Source: Candidatus Woesearchaeota archaeon
GTDB lineage: Archaea; Nanobdellota; Nanobdellia; Woesearchaeales; GW2011-AR4
Direction of reading: 5' to 3'
Assembly (NCBI GenBank): GCA_013330825.1
Contig: DUHN01000074.1
Coordinates: 1-17,531, forward strand
Length of the DNA stretch: 17,531 nucleotides
Both the position numbers and the translations under genes were made by a program. Shown here one piece after another: positions 1 to 7,525 of this stretch. Numbering within the stretch: position 1 is the stretch's first letter; every line of letters begins with the position of its first letter. A model generated the notes under the pieces. That model was not told where the DNA came from. It searched no databases and saw only the letters and a program-made list of their open reading frames with translations.

Positions 1-518
1 AAGAACGGCCGCGCGTCCAGGGCATTGGAGATGTAGGCGAAGAAGAGGATGAGGGCAACCCACGGGCCGAGCCAGCCAAAGCCCAGCACGAGGAATCTCC
101 ACGCGAGCGCGGGGGTGTAGCGCTGCCGCAGGGTCATAGCCCAGATGATTCCCTTGAGGATGGACCACAGGATGATGATGCACAGCGCGACCGCGATGAT
201 GATGCCGATGAACGTGAACAGGAATGCCTTTGACTGCGTCAGGAGGAGAGCGGCCTGCTCCGCGGTGAGCTGGTCAGGCGTCTCGGGGAAAGGAAGGGCA
301 GCCTCCTTCGCCTGTACGAATTTCCTGGCGATCATGATGGCCACATACGCGCCGAAGTAGAAGAGGAAGTCCAGCAACGCAATGACGGGGATGCGCCAGT
401 TCAGCTGCCTGAGGGAAGCGATGAAGATGCCCGCGGCATTCTTCGCATATGCCCGAAACGAGCCGGACACCCGGGATGGAGGTGGTGATGGTGGGTTTTT
501 CCCCGCTCTTTTCGCCAT
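1..518 (-). CDS. Multi-pass membrane protein, N-terminal part (cut by window edge)
   Basis: The reading frame is open from the ATG at 516-518 to the left edge, giving 172 codons with no stop, so the C-terminus lies outside the window. The first 25 residues are basic and Pro/Ser-rich (MAKRAGKNPPSPPPSR), presumably cytoplasmic. Three hydrophobic helices follow at about residues 39-62, 101-123 and 144-166. A short Pro/Gln/Glu-rich loop lies between the first two. I see no catalytic motif and do not recognise the family; a transporter-like or DUF membrane protein is possible. A TATA-like box at 540-552 sits about 28 bases upstream of the ATG, so the gene probably has its own promoter and a leaderless or near-leaderless mRNA. 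It lies downstream of, and on the same strand as, the 667-7159 operon. Confidence 0.75.
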   Translation of the reverse strand, partial: MAKRAGKNPPSPPPSRVSGSFRAYAKNAAGIFIASLRQLNWRIPVIALLDFLFYFGAYVAIMIARKFVQAKEAALPFPETPDQLTAEQAALLLTQSKAFLFTFIGIIIAVALCIIILWSILKGIIWAMTLRQRYTPALAWRFLVLGFGWLGPWVALILFFAYISNALDARPF

Positions 519-539
519 GGTGCCCTATGCTGGATTGAT

Positions 540-552
540 GTTTATATAGTTT
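540..552 (-). promoter_or_regulatory. TATA box for the membrane-protein gene starting at 518
   Basis: Read on the minus strand the sequence is AAACTATATAAAC, a good archaeal TATA element. It is centred about 28 bases upstream of the ATG at 518. That spacing places the expected transcription start at or next to the start codon. Confidence 0.6.
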
Positions 553-591
553 ACCGATTGATATGTTGGCATCCTTAACGTCATGTTTGGC

Positions 592-619
592 GCATGAGGT
601 GGTTCTTCGAGCCGCATGC
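592..619 (-). other. Imperfect hairpin downstream of the surface operon
   Basis: GCATG (592-596) pairs with CATGC (615-619), and GGTTC (601-605) with GAGCC (609-613), around a TTC loop with an asymmetric internal bulge. It lies about 50 bases past the stop of the 309-residue gene. It could mark the 3' end of the operon transcript, but there is no T-run typical of archaeal termination. Confidence 0.25.
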
Positions 620-666
620 CCGCACCGGCGCCCTGAAATACTTGGCTGGAGGAGTTTGAGGCTGGG

Positions 667-1596
667 CTAGAAGCTGTTCATCTCCACGCCGCCTCCGGAT
701 GAAGCGCCCGGCGGCGGCACCGCGGTCACCAGCGACGGGGCTCCTGCGCTTATTTTGATGGTGCTGCACAGCTCGTTGCCGGACATGCGCCACCGTGCCG
801 GCACGGTCTCGAACTGGAGGCAGACCTGGTAGTAGCTGTGGGTGGAATAGCCGACGATGCTCGACGTGCCGACGCGCTTGAACCTGCCGCCCGGCGTGAT
901 GGACTGCGGCTGGGAGAAGATGTTGACCTGCCTGTCTCCCCGCACGATCATGTTGAAGCGGAGCGGGTTTGGCGCATCCTCGTCATCGGATGAAGCGCCG
1001 TTCCTGACATTTGCCTCGAAGCGGTAGATGAATTCGGTCTCGCCCTTCTCGTTGGTGGCTCCCATGGTCCTGCTGCCGCGGACGAAGGCCGCGAACTGCG
1101 CCAATCCGCCGGGAGTGTCGGCAAAGATGATGCCTTCCCCCACCCCATCGGCGTAGCTGCTGCAGATGGCCGATGCCCAGTATTCCGAGCCGAGGTAGTT
1201 CTCCGCGAAGAACTTCTCGACCGAGTTGCGCCATTCCGAAAGGAATTCCTTGTCCAGGAAGAACGAGGAGAAGCCGCCGAGGCCGGTGTACTGGCTTGCC
1301 CCTTCGAGGAAGTTAGTCGCGCCGCCGAGGAAGGAAGATGAACCGGAAAGAGGGGCAGCATTGGGAGTGGTAGTAGTCGGTGCCGCTGGCGGAGGTACGA
1401 ATTCTCCCCTTGGACCAATCACGCGAGGCGCAGTAGGGATAAGAGGACGTGGTGGGCCAATCGTAAATGTGCCTGGTTTTGGCGATGGATTAACTCTGAC
1501 TACTGATGATGACGACGCATCTTCACTTGCGACCGGGGGAACAATCGAAACAACCAACAGCGCCAATACACAGATGGTGAAGAGCAATCTCTCCAT
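667..1596 (-). CDS. Secreted protein of unknown function, last gene of the surface operon
   Basis: The frame stays open up to an ATG at 1665 (332 residues). I prefer the ATG at 1596 (309 residues) because it puts a clean signal peptide at the N-terminus (MERLLFTICVLALLVVSIVP, then VAS|ED). A short GGAG lies 11 bases upstream. After the signal comes a Ser/Pro/Thr-rich linker (about 28-85), then a folded region (about 95-285) with three cysteines, C145, C259 and C277. The mature protein ends with a Gly/Ser-rich tail. It has no enzyme motif and I cannot name the family. A short stretch, EFIYRFEANVRN (188-199), resembles FRFALEANVRN in the 733-residue protein of the same operon. It follows the 1035-residue gene with a gap of 16 bases (to 1665) or 85 bases (to 1596), so co-transcription is likely. 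Its export and position suggest it works with the two large upstream surface proteins. Confidence 0.75.
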   Translation of the reverse strand: MERLLFTICVLALLVVSIVPPVASEDASSSSVVRVNPSPKPGTFTIGPPRPLIPTAPRVIGPRGEFVPPPAAPTTTTPNAAPLSGSSSFLGGATNFLEGASQYTGLGGFSSFFLDKEFLSEWRNSVEKFFAENYLGSEYWASAICSSYADGVGEGIIFADTPGGLAQFAAFVRGSRTMGATNEKGETEFIYRFEANVRNGASSDDEDAPNPLRFNMIVRGDRQVNIFSQPQSITPGGRFKRVGTSSIVGYSTHSYYQVCLQFETVPARWRMSGNELCSTIKISAGAPSLVTAVPPPGASSGGGVEMNSF

Positions 1597-1681
1597 TGTC
1601 CTGCCGTCTCCGGTGTTCATTTTGTTCTCTGGCATGATTTTCCCGTTGTTTTTGTCGTGCCTCATGGGGGTATGCTCGGTT

Positions 1682-4600
1682 TTATTCCGATTCCTCCAGT
1701 TTCGAGCAGTAGTCTCCCTTGCCCTGCACGGCCTGGATGATGCCCTGCACCTTCTTGACCATCTCCCCTATCTTGGAGAGCACCTTGAAGGTCTGGCAGA
1801 TGGTGTACGGCAGGCTTGTGCCGAACGTCGGCATGGAGCACGTCGCCTGGCAGAGGGCGCCGACGCCCAGCCCGACGGCGCTGAACGGATCGGACAGCGC
1901 ATCCTTGAGCATGCCCGCGTACTTGTCGAAGAGCGCGACGAAAGGGATGAGGGCGAATATCTCGCCCATGACATATTTGCAGGTCGCCTGGTCCTTGAGG
2001 GTCTCGCAGACCTCTATGGGGAGGTTGTCTTGCTGGACCGCGGTCTTCAGGCAGTCGGCATAGAGGCAGTCGATCTGCCGGTAGCGGTCAAGCCCCTCGA
2101 TGATGCCGGGGATGCAGCCGGTGAGGATGGCATACACGATGCTCTTGTGCGGGTTCAGGGCGCTGGCATATCCCCCGCCCCCTAACAGTTGGGATCCCGG
2201 CAGGCTGTTCACCATCCCGGTGATTCCTTTTTGCATATCTCCGAGGATGCCGGGGTTCTGCTCGCAATTGACCCAGTTGCAGAATTTGTTCGCATAATTC
2301 TGGATGCCTTTGTCCGTGTTGGTTGACTTGGTCTGCTGTGCATTGCACAGCGCTTTTCTTGCCGCCTCTGCTGAAGTGCATGCCGTACCCAGGGTAGTAA
2401 TTGAGGATAGCGGGTTGCAGAGCGCTGCCGCGCCCTTTTCCGCGGCAAAGACCCCCGTAGACAGGTAACCGTCCAAATCCTTCAGGGACTTGAATATCGA
2501 GCAGACCTGCTGCGCGATCTTGGATATCTTGCTCAATATCCCGATGAGCTTCCAGACACCCCTCGTCTTCTCCATGGCCTCGTCTATCTTCGCCTGAACG
2601 CTCTCATCCACGGTGCCAAGGGGATTGTTGTAGAACTGGGTGGTGGCGTGCACGATTTCCGTCTCCGGCGTCTGGGTCACCATCCCGTTGGCGATGGAGA
2701 GGATGTTGAGCTTGCAGCTCGTCGAGACCTCGTTGATCTTGAGGGAGTCCCTGCCGAACACGAGCTTGATGAGCGGCGTGGTGGAGCCCGGCTTTGCGTT
2801 GAAGAGCTCCGCGCTCTGGATGAGGTTGCCGTTGGAGCCGGCGCCGTCCCCGGTGCAGCCGGCGAAGGAGATGTCTATGGTCTTGGGAGTGGTCTGGCCT
2901 GAGCGCCGATAGAGCATGACGGTGCAATAGACGCGCTGCTCGATGAGCGGGCCGAGCTCGCGGTCAAGCGCCTGGGGCGAGCATGAGACGGAAGAGGACC
3001 AGTAATTCGGCGCCGTGCTGGTGTCCACGCCATAGGTCTGCATCGGTTTCTGGAACGTTGCGGAGTTGCCCGCGGCGTCGGACGCGGTGATGACGACGGT
3101 GCCGGTGGCCGCCATCTCCACAGGATCGGAGACGATGGTGCAGAGGAACATGTTGGTGCCGGCATTCTCGCATGTCCCCTGGGCAGCAGCCGCGTTGGGG
3201 ATGAAGTCGCTCAGGTCAGCCGTGATGCCGCCCATCTGCGTCTCCTCGGAGACGTTGACGAGTATGCCTATCCTGTCTCCGACGGCGGCGAAGTCCGACG
3301 GCACCCCGGTCAGCCCGCCGATGCCCTGGATGATGACCTTCCGTATCTCAGGCGCCCGCGAATCCACGGTGATGGCCTGCGAGAACGACAGCGCCTTGTT
3401 GCCGAGGATGTCCGCCGAAGAGGAGCTGATGGAGACTTCCTCCGCGCCCTCGGTGAGCGGGACGTTGTCCCAGGTGCATGACGTCGCGGTGCAGTTCGTC
3501 GCCGCGACCTGCTGGCCCTGCACGGAAAGCAGCATCTCCCCGGGAAGCATGCCCGCGCCATTCTCTGTTATCGCCGCCTGGAGCGAGCCCATGGGCCTGG
3601 CGAACAAGGTGTCCCCTGCAGAGCCCGCGCCGGCGATGGAGAGCACCTGCGGCCCGGTCGTATCGGCAGTGAAGGTGCGGACAAAGGTCGCCGCCTCGTA
3701 GTTGCCTTTGGAGTCCGAGGCATTGAAGATGAGCTGCTTCAGGCCGGCAGTGCTGATGCGCAGGTTGATGTTCCAGGTGCAGGTGGAGACGTTTGGCCCT
3801 GTAGATGCGCATCTGCCCCTGGCGTTCCTCACGGAAGCGTCTGCGGGGTTGAGGTCCTGGAAGCTGCCGACGACGGCATTCGCGTTGAGCGCGGAATCAG
3901 TGATGTTGACCTGCACAATGGCGGGGAAGGATTTTCCCGGAACGAAATAGCTCAGGTCCTTCCCCCGGTAGAGTATCTTCATGGAATCGGGGAGGAACAG
4001 CGGCCCGGTGGCATCCACGGCAAAGGTGATGGAAAGCGGATTGGATGCCTGGCCCACCATGTCGGTGACGCGCGCGAAAAGGGCTGCCTGCCCAGTGGCG
4101 AAGCTGGAGGCCGGCTTCACATAGGTCGAGCTGTAGGTGCAGCTTCTCGTATTGACGTCCACCATATCATTGAAGGCGTTGTCAAGGGTGAAGAACTCCA
4201 CCTTCCTGATGCCGGAGCACTTGCCGCTGCACGAGCTGTCCTGGCATGCGGTGTCCTTCGCGGTGTAGCTGAAGGTGATGTCCTCGTTGCCCGCGTTCTG
4301 GGAGGAGATTGATGTGAAGGCGAACGTCGGCTTTGCGCCGTCCACGAGGACAGAGCCCGGCTTCGAATCAAGGGTGGCGTTGCTCTCGTCGAATAAGGTG
4401 ACGGTGAACGGCATCTCCTTGGCGTCGAAGGTCTGCTCTCCGGAAGGGGGGAAGCGTATCCTGCACAGGGAGCCGTTCATCCCCCGCGAGCAGGTGTCAA
4501 AGTTCTGGGAGGTGCCGAGCCTGACCTGGGAAGGCAGCGCCGTGCCCGCAAGGCCGGTGATGGCCGCCTCGATGACGAGGCCGTCCGTCGCCCTCATCAC

Positions 4601-4789
4601 GCCGTTGACGTTGTCCTTTCCCTTCGCCGCCACCGAGCCGATGGCGCCGTCCGCGAACACGTCCGCGGCGTAGAACGGCAGGCTGATGACGAGCGCGATG
4701 ATGAACGCGGCGAAGAACTGCTGCATGGTCCGGAGAGAGGGCGCCCTTACCCTTGGCAGGGGAGACGTGCTGATGGGGGTGCTGCTCAT
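1682..4789 (-). CDS. Large surface protein: N-terminal membrane anchor, Ig-like domains, Cys-rich helical C-terminus
   Basis: This is a 1035-residue exported protein. A basic N-terminus is followed by one hydrophobic segment (about 25-45), either an uncleaved anchor or a signal. Residues about 60-150 form a beta-rich entry region. Four Ig-like/cadherin-like domains follow, at about 152-260, 262-377, 380-476 and 480-590. Their boundaries read DATGP, DTTGP and DSRAP, typical of bacterial and archaeal Ig-like repeats. Residues 595-725 look like a further beta domain with Cys pairs (C603, C622, C645, C692). Residues 725-1035 are predicted helical with about 15 cysteines (C763 to C1028) and hydrophobic stretches near 883-896 and 942-955. 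The ATG overlaps the stop of the 733-residue gene as ATGA (4786-4789), implying translational coupling. From memory, the C-terminal part (for example CKYVMGEIFALIPF) recalls uncharacterised DPANN proteins, but this is unverified. Role: probable structural part of a surface complex. Confidence 0.85.
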   Translation of the reverse strand: MSSTPISTSPLPRVRAPSLRTMQQFFAAFIIALVISLPFYAADVFADGAIGSVAAKGKDNVNGVMRATDGLVIEAAITGLAGTALPSQVRLGTSQNFDTCSRGMNGSLCRIRFPPSGEQTFDAKEMPFTVTLFDESNATLDSKPGSVLVDGAKPTFAFTSISSQNAGNEDITFSYTAKDTACQDSSCSGKCSGIRKVEFFTLDNAFNDMVDVNTRSCTYSSTYVKPASSFATGQAALFARVTDMVGQASNPLSITFAVDATGPLFLPDSMKILYRGKDLSYFVPGKSFPAIVQVNITDSALNANAVVGSFQDLNPADASVRNARGRCASTGPNVSTCTWNINLRISTAGLKQLIFNASDSKGNYEAATFVRTFTADTTGPQVLSIAGAGSAGDTLFARPMGSLQAAITENGAGMLPGEMLLSVQGQQVAATNCTATSCTWDNVPLTEGAEEVSISSSSADILGNKALSFSQAITVDSRAPEIRKVIIQGIGGLTGVPSDFAAVGDRIGILVNVSEETQMGGITADLSDFIPNAAAAQGTCENAGTNMFLCTIVSDPVEMAATGTVVITASDAAGNSATFQKPMQTYGVDTSTAPNYWSSSVSCSPQALDRELGPLIEQRVYCTVMLYRRSGQTTPKTIDISFAGCTGDGAGSNGNLIQSAELFNAKPGSTTPLIKLVFGRDSLKINEVSTSCKLNILSIANGMVTQTPETEIVHATTQFYNNPLGTVDESVQAKIDEAMEKTRGVWKLIGILSKISKIAQQVCSIFKSLKDLDGYLSTGVFAAEKGAAALCNPLSSITTLGTACTSAEAARKALCNAQQTKSTNTDKGIQNYANKFCNWVNCEQNPGILGDMQKGITGMVNSLPGSQLLGGGGYASALNPHKSIVYAILTGCIPGIIEGLDRYRQIDCLYADCLKTAVQQDNLPIEVCETLKDQATCKYVMGEIFALIPFVALFDKYAGMLKDALSDPFSAVGLGVGALCQATCSMPTFGTSLPYTICQTFKVLSKIGEMVKKVQGIIQAVQGKGDYCSKLEESE

Positions 4790-6987
4790 GGTGATGCCTC
4801 TGACGACTCATAGTTCGGCTGAAGGACGACGAGATAGTTGTTGGAGTTCCCCTCCACGTCCTGCGAAACGATGAGGTCGTCCATGGATGCGGGCAGGTCA
4901 GCGGCTATCGCATAGAGGATGATGGTGTCCGCGGAGAGGAGCCGCGCGGCCGGTATGGTGATGTTGCCGACAAAGCCGCCCTCCTCGTAGATGGGATCGG
5001 CCCTCGGGTCGGTGAGGAAGGTTATTCCCGGGACGGTGTAGCACACTTCCGGGGAGAAGAGGCCCGGCTTGCTGCACTCCGTCCTGTCCGGTATGGCCAC
5101 GGGCTTCCTGATGATGAGGCGGATGTTGGCCTCGTAGCGTCCCGGGGCAATCTGGATGTCCGCGAACGAGTTCCCGCCACTGAGCTGCGCCGCGACGAGG
5201 GATTCCTGCTCTCCCGGCCCGGGTATCCGCTTGAGGGTGACAAGGGCTTCCTCATCCTGGCCGAGGGTTTGGGGGAAATTGACGAGCTGCCAGCCGTCTT
5301 TGGTCCTCGCGAGGCGCTTCTTCATGACCTTGAGCCTTTTCGTCAGCTCTGCGGACATGGAGACCGGCACCTGCTCGGTGGAAGGCCCCGGCGTGTATTC
5401 GATGGTCTTCTGCACCGCCCCGTTCGCGACGATGGTGATGGCTCCGCCGACCGCGCCGCCGGGGAACCTGGCCGTGAGCGCCCCGCTCTCGTCCGTGACG
5501 CCGATGAAGCAGCTCTCGTCAATCACCGTGTACAGCAGGCTCGCCCCTGGGATCGGCTTGCCGTAATCGTCAATTGCCTTGACCGTGACGTTGGAAGGCG
5601 AGCGCTGGTCCTCGTCGCACAGCAGGGAAGAGTCGGAGAATGCCGAAGTCATCTCCAATGGGGTGAAGTCCGACTCCATTGGCTTGTTGTTGCGGACATT
5701 CGCCTCGAGCGCGAACCGGAAGGTGTAGCCGCGGCCGTGGAACGCACGGTTGTCGCGCAGCTCCACCATGACCGGGTAAGAGATGTCATAGGCGAACCTG
5801 TAGCTCTGCAGGCCGATGACGGACAAGGTGGGAGACACGGCCGATGTCGGCTCGCAGGAGTCCCCATTGCAGTTCAGGTCAAAGTAGATGGGCCAGCTGT
5901 CGAAGGAGGTGAATTCCGCGCTGATGCCCGCATGCCCCTTGCCGGACGTGTCCGGGATGATGGTGGAATCATACATCCTCTGCTTGAGGGGGCTCTGGAA
6001 GATGTCCCTCCTGAAATTATCCGTCCCCTGCACCTGGAAGAGCTGGACGTACGAGGGAAAGAGGGATGTCACCTGTTTCTCGACCTGCCGCTTGCTCCAG
6101 CGGAGGGAGCTGCCGACCTCAAATGACAGGTCAGAGAACGGAGGGAGCCTGTTCTGGTCAAGGCCGGAGAACCCCACGATGAGCTGGATGGCATATTTCT
6201 CGAGAAAACGGTGCTGCATCTCCAGATTGGTGATCTCTGTCGCCAGGTCGTAGAGCTTCTTGAGCCTGACGTCCTCGGTGATGAGGAAGGCCTCCTGGTC
6301 ATGGGTGATGCCATTGCGGGAGATGTGGAGCGGGTAATCGAGAAGGAACTGCACGTCTTCCTCCCCTATCCTGGCGGTGACCTTCGGCTCTCCCCTCCCT
6401 TCGATGGAGAAGCCCTGGCGCTCGAAGGAGGAAAAATCAAGGCAGCTGCCGACGCTCCCACCCACATATGCCGAAAGCTGCCCTTCGATGGACACCGGGG
6501 TTCCGACAATCTCCGGGCGCTTGGATGCGAGCTCGCATGTCCCGGTACAGGAATTCGGGGACTTCAGGTACCACCAGTACGGCACGGCCGGCTGCGCGTC
6601 TTTCTGGTCCTCGTCGGGCACCCCCACCACGATGGCGTCCGACTCCGTCGCGGCAGGGGTGACGGAAAATGCGCTGACGCGGTAGTCCGGGGAGGTGATG
6701 CTCAGGTAGCCGCCCTGCTCGCCGATCCGGTCAAGCGCCTCCTCCGCTGTCTGGCGGAGGCATTGCTCCACGAACGTGGTCACCGGCGCTATCTCTACCG
6801 GGGCGGTGACGATGACCTGCCGCATGGTGGTGGGCAGGGGCCTCGTGAACGCCTCCTCGTTGAGCAGGAAATACACCCCTCCGCCGATGAGGATGACGAT
6901 GGCGAGAATCAGGAAAATCGAGAGCTGCGCCTTTCTGGAGGATGTCCTGCACAGGCCTTTACGCGAAATGTGGTGGAAAATCGTCAT
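4786..6987 (-). CDS. Membrane-anchored surface protein with pilin-like N-terminus
   Basis: This is a 733-residue protein. A basic N-terminus ends in R18-K19-A20, followed directly by QLSIFLILAIVILIGGGVYF (21-40). That layout resembles an archaeal class III (prepilin-like) signal, but the Glu usual at +5 is replaced by Phe25, so cleavage is uncertain and it may be a plain anchor. Next comes a conserved-looking segment at 69-95 with C76 and GEQGGYL. Cysteines C147, C151 and C182 follow, then a mixed alpha/beta region to about 440. A carboxypeptidase-regulatory/Ig-like domain occupies about 465-531 (VTVKAIDDYGKPIPGA...). A beta-rich C-terminus completes the protein. GGGGAG-like bases lie 7-12 bases upstream of the ATG, inside the end of the RHH gene, and the gap to that gene is 7 bases. 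From memory, the segment after the helix resembles uncharacterised proteins common in DPANN archaea; this needs a search. It likely forms an extracytoplasmic assembly with the next two gene products. Confidence 0.87.
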   Translation of the reverse strand: MTIFHHISRKGLCRTSSRKAQLSIFLILAIVILIGGGVYFLLNEEAFTRPLPTTMRQVIVTAPVEIAPVTTFVEQCLRQTAEEALDRIGEQGGYLSITSPDYRVSAFSVTPAATESDAIVVGVPDEDQKDAQPAVPYWWYLKSPNSCTGTCELASKRPEIVGTPVSIEGQLSAYVGGSVGSCLDFSSFERQGFSIEGRGEPKVTARIGEEDVQFLLDYPLHISRNGITHDQEAFLITEDVRLKKLYDLATEITNLEMQHRFLEKYAIQLIVGFSGLDQNRLPPFSDLSFEVGSSLRWSKRQVEKQVTSLFPSYVQLFQVQGTDNFRRDIFQSPLKQRMYDSTIIPDTSGKGHAGISAEFTSFDSWPIYFDLNCNGDSCEPTSAVSPTLSVIGLQSYRFAYDISYPVMVELRDNRAFHGRGYTFRFALEANVRNNKPMESDFTPLEMTSAFSDSSLLCDEDQRSPSNVTVKAIDDYGKPIPGASLLYTVIDESCFIGVTDESGALTARFPGGAVGGAITIVANGAVQKTIEYTPGPSTEQVPVSMSAELTKRLKVMKKRLARTKDGWQLVNFPQTLGQDEEALVTLKRIPGPGEQESLVAAQLSGGNSFADIQIAPGRYEANIRLIIRKPVAIPDRTECSKPGLFSPEVCYTVPGITFLTDPRADPIYEEGGFVGNITIPAARLLSADTIILYAIAADLPASMDDLIVSQDVEGNSNNYLVVLQPNYESSEASP

Positions 6988-6994
6988 TCCAAGG

Positions 6995-7159
6995 TTACTC
7001 CCCCTTAAATTCTTTTTGGATGAGGTTCAGCTCGTACATCCGCTGCTCCATCAGCTCTCTCGCGAGCATGGATTTCTTCTTGCCGAGTTTTTTGCCCACT
7101 TCTTCGAGCAGCCTGTCTATCTCCTTGGAGACGGTGATGCGTATCTGGACGGTTTTCAT
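6995..7159 (-). CDS. Ribbon-helix-helix DNA-binding protein, likely operon autoregulator
   Basis: This 54-residue ORF (ATG at 7157-7159, TAA at 6995-6997) begins MKTVQIRITVSKEIDRLLEE. It fits the MetJ/Arc/CopG ribbon-helix-helix fold. Residues 3-10 (TVQIRITV) form the alternating beta strand that would insert into the DNA major groove. Residues 11-23 form helix A, G26-K29 the turn, and 29-46 helix B (KSMLARELMEQRMYELN). The length is usual for minimal members of this family, which bind as dimers to short repeats. It is the first gene of the minus-strand operon, 7 bases ahead of the 733-residue gene, whose ribosome binding site lies within its last codons. A palindrome over the upstream TATA box is a plausible own-operator site. 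No toxin gene is adjacent, so an antitoxin role is less likely than operon regulation. Confidence 0.85.
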   Translation of the reverse strand: MKTVQIRITVSKEIDRLLEEVGKKLGKKKSMLARELMEQRMYELNLIQKEFKGE

Positions 7160-7175
7160 CTTTGTTGTAGTCTTT

Positions 7176-7226
7176 ATGACACTAGTATACCTTAAAATAT
7201 ACTTACTTTAGGCTTTTTGGTGTCAT
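7176..7226 (-). promoter_or_regulatory. Promoter with nested inverted repeats upstream of the RHH operon
   Basis: On the minus strand an AT-rich TATA-like element, GTATATTTTAAGG, lies at about 7191-7202. It would start transcription near 7172, about 13 bases before the ATG at 7159. It is covered by an imperfect 20-bp palindrome at 7184-7203 with 6-bp arms AGTATA/TATACT. An outer inverted repeat, ATGACAC (7176-7182) and GTGTCAT (7220-7226), brackets the whole element. Symmetric sites over the TATA box next to an RHH gene fit repression by blocking TBP. A second TATA-like element (TTTATAAAC on the minus strand, about 7228-7236) lies farther upstream. Confidence 0.5.
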
Positions 7227-7322
7227 TGTTTATAAATTTTTGTTTTTTTGGTTTCTTTTTATACTTTATTTATGCTTTTTTTAGGATTAATGCAGTTTTT
7301 AAAAGGAGAAAGTGGTTATTTA

Positions 7323-7355
7323 TACTTTATTAGTACTTTATTAGTACTTTATTTA
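7323..7355 (+). repeat. Three tandem 11-base AT-rich repeats
   Basis: Units are TACTTTATTAG (7323-7333), TACTTTATTAG (7334-7344) and TACTTTATTTA (7345-7355). The eleven-base spacing is about one helical turn, so the units face the same side of the DNA. They could be protein binding sites or a bent-DNA element. Function is unknown. Confidence 0.6.
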
Positions 7356-7495
7356 TACATTAAAAATGTAATATATGCCTATTTTGATCATTTTATATTG
7401 GATTTGGACATGAGAAATTTTTCTAGGTTTAGAATGGTCAACTCCCAAAAGCCCGCCCTTGGATTTGGAGAGGGCATCTCCCATGAAAAACAACC

Positions 7496-7504
7496 TTTAT
7501 ATAA
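7496..7504 (+). promoter_or_regulatory. TATA box for the gene starting at 7526
   Basis: TTTATATAA lies at 7496-7504. Its centre is about 26 bases before the GTG at 7526, which predicts a leaderless mRNA beginning at the start codon. Confidence 0.6.
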
Positions 7505-7525
7505 TACGCTCCACAAAAACACTGT

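Larger units (their letters stand above)
7160..7525. other. AT-rich divergent intergenic region with short tandem repeats
   Basis: These 366 bases separate the minus-strand operon from the plus-strand gene at 7526. The 7160-7235 end holds the RHH operon promoter. The 7490-7525 end holds the TATA box of the plus-strand gene. Between them, 7227-7435 is extremely AT-rich. It contains three tandem 11-base units at 7323-7355 (TACTTTATTAG twice, then TACTTTATTTA) and further copies of ATACTTTATT near 7261. Open frames here are T-rich artefacts without ribosome binding sites. I see no tRNA or recognisable structured RNA. Confidence 0.6.

Noticed and set aside
1226..2185. Long plus-strand open frame (319 codons) opposite the 309- and 1035-residue genes
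   Set aside because: Spans the ends of two well-supported minus-strand genes, has low-complexity Arg/Gly/Ala/Asp composition typical of GC-rich antisense frames, and no domain.
5269..6126. Long plus-strand open frame (285 codons)
   Set aside because: Antisense to the 733-residue gene; Arg/Asp/Gly-rich shadow with no start signal.
6995..7159. RHH gene as antitoxin of a toxin-antitoxin pair
   Set aside because: The adjacent downstream gene encodes a 733-residue exported protein and no small toxin-like ORF lies next to it; operon autoregulation fits better.
7323..7355. CRISPR-like array
   Set aside because: Units are 11 bases with no spacers, and there are no cas genes.
7227..7435. Replication origin in the AT-rich block
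   Set aside because: No Orc1/Cdc6 gene nearby and no recognisable origin-recognition boxes; repeats are too short and few.
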